Positions 1 to 8,936 are shown, counted from the stretch's first letter. The stretch is DNA of 64,000 bases from Companilactobacillus pabuli (GCF_014058425.1 NZ_CP049366.1:2232001-2296000); one strand, 5' to 3'. The notes: generated from the sequence alone by a model not told the origin. Program-made: numbers and translations.

Positions 1-519
1 AAAGTATCTAAAAATCAGTATATTTTATGAAAATAAAATAAATTTGAATAAAATATCGGTAATAAAAAAGGGACATTAAGAAGGGTGATCTCTACGAGAT
101 CACCAAAAAAAAGTGAAAATTCAAGATGAACTTTCATACCTTTGATTCAATCCTAAATGAAATTTGCCCAGATTGATTTAGTATTATAATGAAGGAAAAT
201 TGTATATAATTTTTTATATAAAATCGAAAATAAACTTAAAAAAATCAGTTTATTTTTTTCTTTTTTATGAAATATGTTTTTTTTCGAATTAAGGAACATC
301 AAAAGACTATACTTATTATAAATAAAGCGTAAAATAACATATTGGTATAGATAATAAATTATGTTCATATTTTACTAAATATCTTGTCTATTTATTTAAG
401 TAATAAAGTGTGGTAGGTTACTTATATAGAAAATAATTTATTATAATATAATTATTGAAAAATATGTTTGAGCGTATTTTATTATAATAGAATTAATCGC
501 ATCTACGGGGGTGGAGTTC
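1..519. other. AT-rich intergenic region before the Mga-like gene
   Basis: I see no convincing gene here. Open frames are short, extremely AT-rich and lack ribosome sites. A perfect 9-bp palindrome with a 3-nt loop lies at 84-104 (GGTGATCTC / GAGATCACC). It is followed by A residues on the plus strand and so is not an intrinsic terminator in that direction. TATAAT at 483-488 could be the -10 of the following gene, but no good -35 stands 16-18 nt upstream. Confidence 0.5.
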
Positions 520-2133
520 TTGGATAGCTTTACTGACTTATTTCTTTCAAAATCGGAAATAGAAAAGATACAACTATTTAACAAGATTAAATTGATCAGA
601 ACTAATCAATTAGCTAGTGCTGACTTGATTGGAACTTATCGGAATCGTGATATTCAAGTTAAGGATATCAATTTACGTAAGGCTGCTTATCAAATGAATA
701 AGAGTTACGGCAGTGTTTACAATACTTTCCTAGGAATTCAAGAAGACTTTAAGAGAATCCTAGATAAGGACGAATACAGTACAGAAGAGATGTTTAATGT
801 TACTAGGGATGCTTACCATGCATTTTTGACAACTAACTCTGATGGTTACTTGTTCTTGGACGCTATTGTTAAGGATAAGGAAACTTCTTTTAAACATTTC
901 TATGAAACCTTAGAAAGTAGTAAGGCCACTGTTTTACGTCATTTAAAGCCCATGAGAGGCTATTTGAAACGCTTTGGTGTCAGAATTGCTTATGAACCAA
1001 TGCGTTTTGTAGGTGATGAAGAATCAATTCGTTTGGCCATCGCAGCATTGTATTGGAATGCTACTAGGGGATACGTATGGCCATTTGAAGATTTTACACA
1101 AAAGACAGCTTTCAAGGTTGTTGATATCGCTTTGGATAAATATCGTCTCAAGCCAACTAACCATATTACGAAGATGTTTTATGCTTATGTCGTTATGGCG
1201 CACTTATATCGAATTATTGAGGGCAATCACGTTCAAAATATGGATGCTTTGAATGTCATCAATTATCCTTTCCCTAATATTTTTGAGAGTGCTGGTTCAA
1301 TGCTTGAAGGGGATACCGGCAGTAAAAAAGTTAGAGAATTGAAGCGTGCTATTAAGGAAGACGTCAGTTATGAAGAGCAAATGTTCCAATCAGCTGATTT
1401 TTATATCCTATTAATGTGCGTACCAGCAACCTTTGAAGTTTCAGAAGATTATTTACAATCAGTTTCTAAGCAATTGGTTAGATATAATCCACTATTTGCT
1501 AACTTTATTGATGATTTCTTGGAACTTATTCCAATTGATGTGGAACAAACTGTGTCTGATATGGCTATGTCACATAGCGAATTCTTGAGATATAAGTACA
1601 ATTTGACGACATGTATTATTGGTGTTCTAGCTTTAGATCACAATTACATTGAAATTTTGAATTTATATTCAGGATTTGGAGATGCTATCAGCAAGTTGAA
1701 TGATGAGGGTCTAGAAAGTAAGATCTATTCAACAGTTCAACACTTGATGTTGCGTGATAAGTATCAATCATTAAATGGCAAAGCTAAACAAATTTCAGAA
1801 GCAATTTATGCAATTGCTTATCGTTTCTTCTCACTTTATAACAAAAACATACAAGTTAAAGTTTACTTAGAATTAGAATCATTCTTCTTAGTATATTCAG
1901 ATTTGGCAGTTACTTTACAGTCATTGCCATATGCTAAGATTGTCAGTGATCCTAAAGAAGCTGATATTGTTGTAACAGCTAACAGTGCTAACCCACCAGC
2001 TGATGAAATGAAAAAAGATGCCTGCATCTATCGTTGGATGTATAATGGCGTTGATGGTCAAATGGGTGGCTTGTTGAACTTGATTTATAAGATTTGGACT
2101 GAAGAGAAGGTTACTGAAAATCCAAATCTTTAA
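520..2133 (+). CDS. Mga-like DNA-binding transcriptional regulator
   Basis: The product (537 aa from this start) looks like a stand-alone regulator of the Mga/AtxA type: an N-terminal helix-turn-helix region (KSEIEKIQLFNKI followed by LRKAAYQMNKSYGSVYN), a long all-helical middle, and a C-terminal alpha/beta segment (residues about 450-530) with KIVSDPKEADIVVTA, which resembles an EIIB-like fold. Family membership is inferred from layout and length. I chose TTG at 520 because CTACGGGGG lies 8 nt upstream, the same ribosome-site word and nearly the same spacing as the TTG-start gene at 16280; GTG at 511 would leave no room for a ribosome site. Mga-type proteins usually control surface or sugar genes. 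The target is unknown; the next gene downstream has its own promoter. Confidence 0.6.
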   Translation: MDSFTDLFLSKSEIEKIQLFNKIKLIRTNQLASADLIGTYRNRDIQVKDINLRKAAYQMNKSYGSVYNTFLGIQEDFKRILDKDEYSTEEMFNVTRDAYHAFLTTNSDGYLFLDAIVKDKETSFKHFYETLESSKATVLRHLKPMRGYLKRFGVRIAYEPMRFVGDEESIRLAIAALYWNATRGYVWPFEDFTQKTAFKVVDIALDKYRLKPTNHITKMFYAYVVMAHLYRIIEGNHVQNMDALNVINYPFPNIFESAGSMLEGDTGSKKVRELKRAIKEDVSYEEQMFQSADFYILLMCVPATFEVSEDYLQSVSKQLVRYNPLFANFIDDFLELIPIDVEQTVSDMAMSHSEFLRYKYNLTTCIIGVLALDHNYIEILNLYSGFGDAISKLNDEGLESKIYSTVQHLMLRDKYQSLNGKAKQISEAIYAIAYRFFSLYNKNIQVKVYLELESFFLVYSDLAVTLQSLPYAKIVSDPKEADIVVTANSANPPADEMKKDACIYRWMYNGVDGQMGGLLNLIYKIWTEEKVTENPNL

Positions 2134-2143
2134 GTGAAAAGTG

Positions 2144-2172
2144 TTGCAACTATTTTCAGAATATATTATGAT
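2144..2172 (+). promoter_or_regulatory. Sigma-A promoter of the structured MFS leader
   Basis: TTGCAA (2144-2149), a 17-nt spacer and TATGAT (2167-2172) form a good vegetative promoter. The start of transcription would fall near 2178-2180, exactly at the 5' end of the folded leader. Confidence 0.7.
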
Positions 2173-2175
2173 ACA

Positions 2176-2355
2176 GGTTGTGCGATGAGTCGAGAGCCGT
2201 CGAATTTGGACGGCACTTATGATGGTAGGGTATCAAGCACTACTCACCGGATTGTGAGGGATATCTATAGAGCGCTGATGTGAACAGCAAACTATTTACT
2301 CATCTGAGTACTACCAACTAAAACCATGGTTGATCTTTTTGGCCATGGTTTTTTT
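2176..2355 (+). ncRNA. Structured leader with terminator (riboswitch or attenuator, class unknown)
   Basis: The leader between promoter and MFS gene can form hairpins GCCGTC/GACGGC (2196-2201/2209-2214), CTCAC/GTGAG (2243-2247/2254-2258) and GCTG/CAGC (2274-2277/2285-2288), closed by a long-range helix GATGAGT/ACTCATC (2184-2190/2298-2304). TGGTAG (2223-2228) can pair with CTACCA (2311-2316), which crosses that helix as a pseudoknot. A 10-bp terminator hairpin follows at 2320-2355. The 3' strand CAAC (2315-2318) can pair either with GTTG near the 5' end or with GTTG in the terminator loop, a possible switch. It does not match the T-box, SAM, lysine, purine, Mn or guanidine consensus I know. 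Confidence 0.6.
2320..2355 (+). terminator. Intrinsic terminator inside the MFS leader
   Basis: AAAACCATGG (2320-2329) pairs perfectly with CCATGGTTTT (2343-2352), followed by a T run to 2355. It lies before the ribosome site of the MFS gene, so it must be passed for expression. Confidence 0.85.
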
Positions 2356-2387
2356 ATTGAAAAAATTAAATAGAAGAGGTGAAAAGG

Positions 2388-3578
2388 ATGCGCGCTCAAA
2401 GATTGTGGCTATTAATTTTAAATATCACATTCAATTTAGTAATGGGGTTTATTTTGCCAGTGAATACAATATTTATTCACAAGAATCTACACGAATCATT
2501 AGTAACAGCGGGATTTGCTTTAATGGTATATTCAGCTTTTATGATGATTGGAAATGCCTTGGGGGGAGTTATGTTTGACCGTTTCTCCAAGCGTGGAACG
2601 TTATACATTGGTTACGGAATATCAATTATATCGTTGTTAGGTATGTCAGTACATCATGTGTGGCCAACATATGCGATTATGTTGTTCACGTTAGGATTTG
2701 GAATGGGACTGGTCTATACGGCCGTCAACGCTTATACCGCCTTTATCGCGGAACAAATGACCGGTAATAGTCGAGTGATTTTTAATAATATGTATTTAGC
2801 TGCTAATATCGGAATTGCTATCGGTTCGACAGCAGTTGGATTTATCTTTAAGTGGAGTATCTTTCTCACTTTCTTCATTCCAATGTTATTATTTGTAATT
2901 AGTGTCGTTATATTGATGTTAAAAGCTAATGTCTTAGATCACGTTCGTGAACAAGATGATGAAGATATTAAGCGTTATGAGAGTAGTGAAGTTAAAGATC
3001 CAAGAATTGAAATTGGTGTAAATCGCTTCAGATTAAATATCTTTGTGATTTGTGCTTCGATTTTTATCGTTTGGCTAGGTTATTCTCAATGGGACAGTAA
3101 CTTGTCAGCCTACATGCTAAACCAAGGTTATACAACTCGTGAATATGGTTTGGTATTTACAGTAAACGCTGCTTCATTATTGATTATTCAACCAGTAATG
3201 AATCGTGTAGTTTCAAAAGTTTTCAAATTATTAAAGTATCAAATTTTCTTAGGAACAATTATTATGGGATTGTCATTCTTGTTACTTCCAGGAGCCAAAA
3301 CTTATTTAGCTTTCATTATTAGTATGTTAGTTTTGACTGTTGGTGAATCAATGGTTTTCCCAACTATTCCAGCTTTATTGAGTAAGATGTCAACTAATCG
3401 AAATCGTGGGACTTTTCAAAGTTTCTATAGTATTTTTGGTTCATTAGGAAGAGCAATTGGACCTTATGCAGGTAGTTTGATTATCACAGCATTGTCTTTT
3501 TCAACTTTGTTCGTTGGTATCACTATTTCGATGATAATTGTTGCTATCGCGATGATAGGTGTGAAAGAATTAGGATAA
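2388..3578 (+). CDS. MFS transporter, probable drug efflux
   Basis: A 396-aa major facilitator protein with about 12 membrane segments. The A-loop region reads GGVMFDRFSKRGT (G-x-x-x-D-R-x-x-(K/R)-R), and a long charged central loop (residues about 180-215, rich in D, E and K) separates two six-helix halves. The second half has FSIFGSLGRAIGP. ATG 2388 is preferred over GTG 2379 because AAGAGGTG ends 6 nt before it. Single-gene MFS exporters of this size are commonly multidrug or metabolite exporters; the substrate cannot be read from the sequence. Control through the upstream leader and terminator suggests induction by a small molecule or by translation stress. The downstream hydrolase follows after 13 nt and may be co-transcribed. 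Confidence 0.8.
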   Translation: MRAQRLWLLILNITFNLVMGFILPVNTIFIHKNLHESLVTAGFALMVYSAFMMIGNALGGVMFDRFSKRGTLYIGYGISIISLLGMSVHHVWPTYAIMLFTLGFGMGLVYTAVNAYTAFIAEQMTGNSRVIFNNMYLAANIGIAIGSTAVGFIFKWSIFLTFFIPMLLFVISVVILMLKANVLDHVREQDDEDIKRYESSEVKDPRIEIGVNRFRLNIFVICASIFIVWLGYSQWDSNLSAYMLNQGYTTREYGLVFTVNAASLLIIQPVMNRVVSKVFKLLKYQIFLGTIIMGLSFLLLPGAKTYLAFIISMLVLTVGESMVFPTIPALLSKMSTNRNRGTFQSFYSIFGSLGRAIGPYAGSLIITALSFSTLFVGITISMIIVAIAMIGVKELG

Positions 3579-3591
3579 GTGAGGTAATATC

Positions 3592-4488
3592 ATGATAATT
3601 ATTTTGTTGATATTGTTATTGCTAGTCGTTCTAATTCTGAACGCCTTTTTTTTGTATATTCAACAAAGAGGTTCCAAGGCTTTAGGATCAGAAGCACCTA
3701 AAGTTAAGATGGATGCAGGATTGGAAGAGAATACGGCTAGATTTTTAGCAAAGAATAAAGATGAATGGCAAATAGAGTCGCATTACAACAGGAGTAAATT
3801 ATTTGGATGGTTCACCGATAATGATGCGCAGACGACGGTTATTTTAGTACACGGTTTTGGTGTTGATCACAATTCATTGAACGTTCACGCGCAATTATTT
3901 GATAAACTCGGTTGCAATGTTTTGCAAATTGATGATCAAGCAGCCGGTAAAAGTGAAGGAAAGTATCTTGGCTTCGGCTATATAGAGAGTCAGGATTTAT
4001 TAGATTGGATTCAAGAAGTCTTGCGTAGACGTCCGGACGATAAAATCGTTTTATTTGGAGCTTCAATGGGAGCTGCAACGGTTATGTTGACAACAGACAA
4101 TGACCTACCAAAAAATGTTAAACTAATAATCGAGGATTCTGGCTATACTAGTGCAGCAGATATTTTGAGTTATCACTGTCAAAAGCGATACCATATCAAG
4201 GGTAAATTATTGATTGCTGGTATTTCATTGATGTCACGCTTAAGAGCTGGTTTTTCGTATCGACAGACAGATTGTCGTAAGGCACTAGAAAAAAACAATT
4301 TGCCGATATTGTTCATGCATGGGGAAAATGATTTTACTGTTCCTTTCAAAATGAGAGATGAGTTATCCACATGTGGACAATTCCCGAAAATGTCGTATGG
4401 AAGCCTTGGTGTTCACATTCGCAGCTACTATGTTGATTCAAAAAACTACCAACAGGCTGTGGATAAGTTTTTCAAAAAGTATCTTTAG
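3592..4488 (+). CDS. Membrane-anchored alpha/beta hydrolase
   Basis: A 298-aa serine hydrolase. An N-terminal hydrophobic helix (residues 1-23) probably anchors it with the catalytic part outside. The fold markers are HGFG at 87-90 (oxyanion side), the nucleophile elbow GASMG with Ser158, an acid candidate in HGENDFTVP and a C-terminal His in GVHIRSYY. Family members are carboxylesterases or acyl hydrolases, with similarity to the YqkD-type group. The substrate is unknown. It starts at ATG with GAGGT upstream and lies 13 nt after the MFS gene and 9 nt before the next gene, so all are likely one transcript. Confidence 0.8.
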   Translation: MIIILLILLLLVVLILNAFFLYIQQRGSKALGSEAPKVKMDAGLEENTARFLAKNKDEWQIESHYNRSKLFGWFTDNDAQTTVILVHGFGVDHNSLNVHAQLFDKLGCNVLQIDDQAAGKSEGKYLGFGYIESQDLLDWIQEVLRRRPDDKIVLFGASMGAATVMLTTDNDLPKNVKLIIEDSGYTSAADILSYHCQKRYHIKGKLLIAGISLMSRLRAGFSYRQTDCRKALEKNNLPILFMHGENDFTVPFKMRDELSTCGQFPKMSYGSLGVHIRSYYVDSKNYQQAVDKFFKKYL

Positions 4489-4497
4489 GAGAAGAAA

Positions 4498-4971
4498 ATG
4501 AAAATAAAAATTACTGATTTTATCGAAAATGTTCAAGAAGGAAAATTTAACCAAACTAGTTTAGAAATTAGTAAGGATGATTTATTACAAGAAGATCTTT
4601 GGTCTTTGAATAAAGCTAAAGAACAATTGGAAAAAGATGCTGCGGATAATAAACTTTCACAAGTTTTGATTCATGTGGCTGATGCTGAATTTGAAATTAA
4701 TTTTTATCTAGAAACAGGCGTTATCAATTTGCCATTCGATGATGCTAAGAAAGTCACTCATTTCTTCGATGATGATGCTGAAGTTGACACTAAGATTTAT
4801 CTTTCGACTGCTTGTGATTATTTAAATGCCTCAAAATTTCATATTGATTTAATTTCAGAAAACTTGCCTGAAAATGCTGAAATTAAATACGCAATGGATA
4901 TAATGAAAGGTAACTATGAAACTTCCGTAGAGAATTTTAATAACAAGGAAGAAGAAAAAGAGGAAAAATAA
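4498..4971 (+). CDS. Acidic cytosolic protein of unknown function
   Basis: A 157-aa protein I do not recognise. It has no signal peptide or membrane segment. It is strongly acidic, mostly predicted helical, and ends in a Lys/Glu-rich tail (NKEEEKEEK). Two short acidic patches (FFDDDAEVD) stand out. AGGAG lies 5 nt before the ATG. Its stop codon overlaps the ATG of the TauE/SafE permease (TAATG), so translational coupling is likely and a helper role for the permease pair is possible, though this is only context. Confidence 0.7.
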   Translation: MKIKITDFIENVQEGKFNQTSLEISKDDLLQEDLWSLNKAKEQLEKDAADNKLSQVLIHVADAEFEINFYLETGVINLPFDDAKKVTHFFDDDAEVDTKIYLSTACDYLNASKFHIDLISENLPENAEIKYAMDIMKGNYETSVENFNNKEEEKEEK

Positions 4972-5813
4972 TGAATTCAATGTTGCTACTCTTAGTAATG
5001 GGAGTGGGAGCTGGAGTTCTTGGTGCAATTTTGGGTATTGGTGGTGGAATGATCATCACGCCGGTTTTGACTATTATGATGGGTCTGGATATCAAATATG
5101 CCATCGGTGCTAGTATCATTTCAGTTATTGCGACAAGTTCTGGCTCGACTATTGCTTATTTGAAAGATGACATGCTTAATTTGCGTGTTGCGATGTTTTT
5201 GGAAATTGCTACTACCGTCGGGGCGATTATGGGTGCTCTGTTGGTAGGAGTATTTTCAAGTAATTTCTTGTATGTTTTATTTGGATTTTTCTTATTGTAT
5301 TCAACTTACAATATGATTCGAAAATTGTTCGATAAGAAAGGTGAACAAGTTTTCACTGGTCATGATCCAATCGTCGATAAATTTAAGTTAGCAAGTACTT
5401 ATTATGATAAGTCAGAGCAAAAACAAGTCGACTATTCAATGAAAAATGTTCCCGGTGGTTTCATCATGATGTGGGCTGCCGGTTTAGCTAGTGGATTATT
5501 AGGTATTGGTAGTGGTGCTTTTAAAGTTATTGCCATGGATACAATTATGAAGATGCCTTTGAAACCATCAAGTGCCACTAGTAATTTGATGATGGGTGTA
5601 ACTGCTGCCGCCAGTGCTACAGTGTACTTCTTTAATGGTTCGATTCGCCCAGATATTGCTGCACCTTTAGCAATTGGTGTTTTAGTTGGTGCTACTATTG
5701 GTGCTAGATTGATGCAAGTTTTGAAACCAAGAGTAATCAGAATGATCTTTATTCCAATTATTCTCTATATGGGAGTGCAAATGGCTCTTAAAGGATTCGG
5801 GGTGAACATCTAA
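4971..5813 (+). CDS. TauE/SafE (DUF81) family permease
   Basis: A 280-aa membrane protein with about eight helices in two repeats, each opening with the family motif: GAILGIGGGMIITP near residue 18 and SGLLGIGSGAFKV near residue 173. TauE/SafE proteins are thought to export sulfite, sulfonates or other small organic anions; the substrate here is unknown. The start overlaps the previous stop by one base and the stop overlaps the start of the DUF1634 gene by one base, showing a tightly coupled pair. TauE plus DUF1634 is a recurrent gene pair in Firmicutes. Confidence 0.85.
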   Translation: MNSMLLLLVMGVGAGVLGAILGIGGGMIITPVLTIMMGLDIKYAIGASIISVIATSSGSTIAYLKDDMLNLRVAMFLEIATTVGAIMGALLVGVFSSNFLYVLFGFFLLYSTYNMIRKLFDKKGEQVFTGHDPIVDKFKLASTYYDKSEQKQVDYSMKNVPGGFIMMWAAGLASGLLGIGSGAFKVIAMDTIMKMPLKPSSATSNLMMGVTAAASATVYFFNGSIRPDIAAPLAIGVLVGATIGARLMQVLKPRVIRMIFIPIILYMGVQMALKGFGVNI

Positions 5814-6196
5814 TGGATACACATGAAGAGACTCGAAAAGTTGAAGTAGTTATTGGTAAAATTTTGCGAATCGGTGTTATTGTTTCGGCCATCGTTATTT
5901 TGATTGGCATGGGCTTATACTTTATGAATGGTTCCGGTTATCCGACTGTTATGCAAAATGGTAAAGCCATGGTTGATTTCCCAAGAAGATTTTCAGATAT
6001 TTTTGCCGGTATCATGGCAGGTAAATCATATGCTGTTATTATGTTGGGTGTTTTCCTATTGATTTTGACACCAGTTTTGCGGGTCGTCGTTTCAATTTAT
6101 GCCTTTTATAAAGAACATGACAATTTATACGTTATTATTACAACAATCGTTTTAGTTATTCTGATGTTCGCTATGTTTTTGGGATATCGGAGTTAA
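5813..6196 (+). CDS. DUF1634 family membrane protein
   Basis: A 127-aa protein with three predicted membrane helices (about residues 20-42, 70-92 and 100-122) and a charged N-terminus. The middle stretch FPRRFSDIFAGI precedes the helical pair GVFLLILTPVLRVVVS. This matches the small DUF1634 proteins that accompany TauE/SafE permeases, probably as a partner subunit. It is the last gene of the operon and is followed at once by a strong terminator. Confidence 0.8.
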   Translation: MDTHEETRKVEVVIGKILRIGVIVSAIVILIGMGLYFMNGSGYPTVMQNGKAMVDFPRRFSDIFAGIMAGKSYAVIMLGVFLLILTPVLRVVVSIYAFYKEHDNLYVIITTIVLVILMFAMFLGYRS

Positions 6197-6199
6197 AAA

Positions 6200-6239
6200 A
6201 ATAAACCTTGGAGAAAAATCTCTGAGGTTTATTTTTTTT
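6200..6239 (+). terminator. Intrinsic terminator after the TauE/DUF1634 operon
   Basis: AATAAACCT...AGGTTTATT with an inner GGAGA/TCTCT pairing and an eight-T tail. The A run on the left could let it work on the minus strand too. Confidence 0.85.
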
Positions 6240-6243
6240 GAAC

Positions 6244-6296
6244 TGAAAAGCAGAACGAACGATGACATTTAACAGTAACTTAATTTAAGAAAGAAC
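6244..6296 (+). repeat. Truncated 3' end of the structured repeat family
   Basis: AGCAGAACGAACGATGACAT and the following AACAGTAACTTAATTTAAG match the 3' end of the full copy at 56469-56668 (AGCAGAACGGACGACGACAT, then GCAGTAACCTAACTTGAG) with few changes. No 5' part of the element is visible upstream, so this is a remnant. It lies between the terminator of the TauE operon and the 3' end of the WxL gene. Confidence 0.7.
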
Positions 6297-6319
6297 TATA
6301 AAAATCACATAACTTATTT

Positions 6320-8644
6320 TTATTTATTGGCGAGAGAATCTAGCAAAGTCCAATATATAACGCCGTTATACTGTCCAGCAGGACTAGCATTATTATTTAA
6401 AGCTAGAAGAATACCACTTTGATCAGTCCAAGATAGCGTTATATTGTTGGTTTCTATTTGATCATCCGGTTTAGTATATTGAGCGATGTTTGTTGCATTG
6501 CTTAAAGTTTGTGGCTGACTATCGGGAGTTGGTCTGAAAACTAGGCTGCCGTCAAAAGGTTTGTCAGTAGTTAGATTGGTTAGTTGTGAAGCTTTAGCTT
6601 GAACAGTCCAACTGGCGCCTTTTTCACGACTATCGATTACATGAACATTCCAATCATCAATTCTTGGTACCAATTTATTTTTGTTACCAAAGTTGATGTT
6701 TTTAAATTTGACATTACTAGAAACTTCTCCAAAGTAAACTGTCCCACCGAATTGAATTGTCCGTTCCAAAGTGTTGGTTTGACCAAGATTCCCAGAATCA
6801 TCTTTGACATAAAATGAAACTGGCGTAGAGGAGTCATTTAATTGCGAATTAGGAATGTTTAAAGTGAAATCTCCAGCTGAGTCGACAATACCTTTTTGAG
6901 CGGTGTAATCTTGATCACCAATTTTTTGATAAACGGTTAACTTAGTTAAATCAGGAGTAGCATTAGTTCCTAAGTAATTAACGTGGGCTTTGATTTGAGC
7001 ATCCTCACCTTTTTTGATTCTGATAATGTATGGAGTAGAACTTTCAAGCGTAATTGATTTAGGATCGATAACAAATGAAGGAGCATCAGTATCAGTGATT
7101 AAATTATCTCCATCGAAATGGGCGTGGGCAGATGGCACAGTCAAAGTGTTGGTTGTAGTTTTGGCAGCTTTGCCGTGAAGAGAAACTGTTGCAGTACGAT
7201 TATCCTTATTTAAAGTTTGGAGTAATTGATAATTTAAGTGATTAGGGTCGGTAGTATCAGAGAATACACTGCTAGGGATGGTTTCTTTTTCACCATTAGC
7301 GTAGGTGATTTCACCACTAGTAAAGGTCATATTTTCAGGGATTTGCATTCTAGTTTTAATATTGGTCCATTCTCTTGTCCAACCAATATATTTCAAATTG
7401 TAGTTGTAAGTAATGTCATCATTAGCATTAACATGGCCACCGTCTTTTACTTCAGTGTTCTCAGTATCATTGTGAATATCGGCGGTAGCTTGAGCGTCAA
7501 CGAAAGATGGCAAAGATTCGAAGACTAGTAAGTTGTTCTCAGTATATTTACCCGTTGATCCTGTAAAGCCCCAATATAGCTTGCCATCAGTGCTTTTGAA
7601 TTGGTTAGTATCGATAACAGTCGAAGCAATTTTAGCTGAGTTGGTTGGTGTTCCATCGGTATTTTTGTCATCGTATTTGTAAGTAATAGTTCCAAGATTA
7701 CTGTTGGCGGCGGGTTTAGTCCATTGAATCGTTAAATGATGCCAGTTGTTATCGACCAAATTTAGACCATCAGTCGCAGCCAAATGTAACATAGTAAAAT
7801 AATTTTTAGTTGCGGGTCCACCACTAGTATCGCCAGCAGGCTTTTTTATGGAATTGTGGAAGTAGGTATTTATTGGGAAAGTTCCATCAGATGGATTCCC
7901 AGGATAACCGATAGCAATGTGTTGGCCATTAATTCCTTGGGCATCAAAGGAAACACCCTCGCCAGAAACATCTTTATAAGTTGTTAATTTGTTGACGAAG
8001 GTATCAAATTCAATCGCTAAACTGTTTTGAACAGCATTTTTAGCAATATTAGCAGGATTAGTTTCATTCCAGTCCCAATCTGTTCCCCAAACTCCTAAAG
8101 TTTCACCATTACCGGGCTCGATTGTACCATCTTTATCTTTTCCGATTGAATGAGCATTTGTTCCTCGTGGATCATTGTGCATGACGAAAGCCATTCCGTC
8201 ACCAGGGAAGAGACTGTCAGGATAGTTGGAATTTTTGTACGAACCAAAATAAAGCCACATAGAAGCAGTTTGATTTTCGTTAATATTGAAGAAGTTGTCT
8301 TCGGATAAATTACTCCAAATACCTCCAACTTGATAATTAGTATTAGTCATTTTAATAACGCTAGTGTTTAAAGTAGCAGGATTAGTCGAATTGACGATTT
8401 CGGCCGAATTATCCTCAAAGTTTGCTTTAATGAAGTCTTTATCGCTCCAATGCAAACCTTTGGGGGTCTTTGCTAAAGCATCCTTGTAATTTTGCTCGTT
8501 ACCAGCATCGATGACACTATTGGTAGGATTAACGTCGGTAGCCGCAAAAACAACTTGATTCAGAGTAGAAATCATAAATAATCCCTCAAAAATAATAAAT
8601 AAAAAAATGTATAGTGGATTTGATTTAATTTTATGCTTATTCAT
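6320..8644 (-). CDS. Secreted WxL-domain protein with lectin-like domain
   Basis: A 774-aa surface protein. An N-terminal signal peptide (hydrophobic core IFLFIIFEGLFMIS) ends near VFA-ATDV (about residue 35). Residues about 60-390 look like a bacterial L-type lectin domain (GDGMAFVMHNDPRG, SLAIEFDTFVN, HHLTIQW). The middle (about 400-640) has beta-rich repeats like those of bacterial adhesins. The C-terminus (about 645-774) is a WxL domain: GASWTVQAKAS and, at the very end, IYWTLLDS. WxL domains bind peptidoglycan non-covalently. There is no LPXTG anchor. The usual WxL cluster partners (small WxL proteins, DUF916/DUF3324) are absent nearby. The ribosome site GTGAGGAT stands 7 nt before ATG 8644. 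Confidence 0.8.
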   Translation of the reverse strand: MNKHKIKSNPLYIFLFIIFEGLFMISTLNQVVFAATDVNPTNSVIDAGNEQNYKDALAKTPKGLHWSDKDFIKANFEDNSAEIVNSTNPATLNTSVIKMTNTNYQVGGIWSNLSEDNFFNINENQTASMWLYFGSYKNSNYPDSLFPGDGMAFVMHNDPRGTNAHSIGKDKDGTIEPGNGETLGVWGTDWDWNETNPANIAKNAVQNSLAIEFDTFVNKLTTYKDVSGEGVSFDAQGINGQHIAIGYPGNPSDGTFPINTYFHNSIKKPAGDTSGGPATKNYFTMLHLAATDGLNLVDNNWHHLTIQWTKPAANSNLGTITYKYDDKNTDGTPTNSAKIASTVIDTNQFKSTDGKLYWGFTGSTGKYTENNLLVFESLPSFVDAQATADIHNDTENTEVKDGGHVNANDDITYNYNLKYIGWTREWTNIKTRMQIPENMTFTSGEITYANGEKETIPSSVFSDTTDPNHLNYQLLQTLNKDNRTATVSLHGKAAKTTTNTLTVPSAHAHFDGDNLITDTDAPSFVIDPKSITLESSTPYIIRIKKGEDAQIKAHVNYLGTNATPDLTKLTVYQKIGDQDYTAQKGIVDSAGDFTLNIPNSQLNDSSTPVSFYVKDDSGNLGQTNTLERTIQFGGTVYFGEVSSNVKFKNINFGNKNKLVPRIDDWNVHVIDSREKGASWTVQAKASQLTNLTTDKPFDGSLVFRPTPDSQPQTLSNATNIAQYTKPDDQIETNNITLSWTDQSGILLALNNNASPAGQYNGVIYWTLLDSLANK

Positions 8645-8936
8645 AATAAAATCCTCACATCAAAGACATTTCGTCATTATTCATAAAAATTGTAACAGGT
8701 TTGTGAATTATAGTTGCTGTTTTAGCATAAAATAACCATTATATTATGATATAAAATATATTAAATAAGAGCATAAAAATATATCAATTATATTGTGAAA
8801 TAAAATAATTATTTACTAATATTTTGATAAAATGACTTTTTGGAGAGCAATTTAATTGTACCAAATCAAATTATTTACAATTTCTTTATAAAGGAATAAA
8901 ATATGGACTATAAATTAATGACAAGGAGGCGTGGTT
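8645..8936. other. Divergent intergenic region, WxL gene / OhrR-type gene
   Basis: This AT-rich stretch of about 290 bases must hold the promoters of both divergent genes. I cannot assign -35/-10 pairs with confidence, and I see no strong hairpin, repeat or open frame. Confidence 0.4.

Noticed and set aside
84-104. Perfect 9-bp palindrome as a terminator
   Set aside because: On the plus strand it is followed by A, and on the minus strand the T run precedes the stem, so it does not fit an intrinsic terminator in either direction. It remains only a palindrome.
153-368. 71-codon minus-strand open frame in the first 500 bases
   Set aside because: It is made almost only of Asn, Ile, Lys, Phe, Leu and Tyr codons from AT-rich DNA, has no ribosome site and no recognisable domain.
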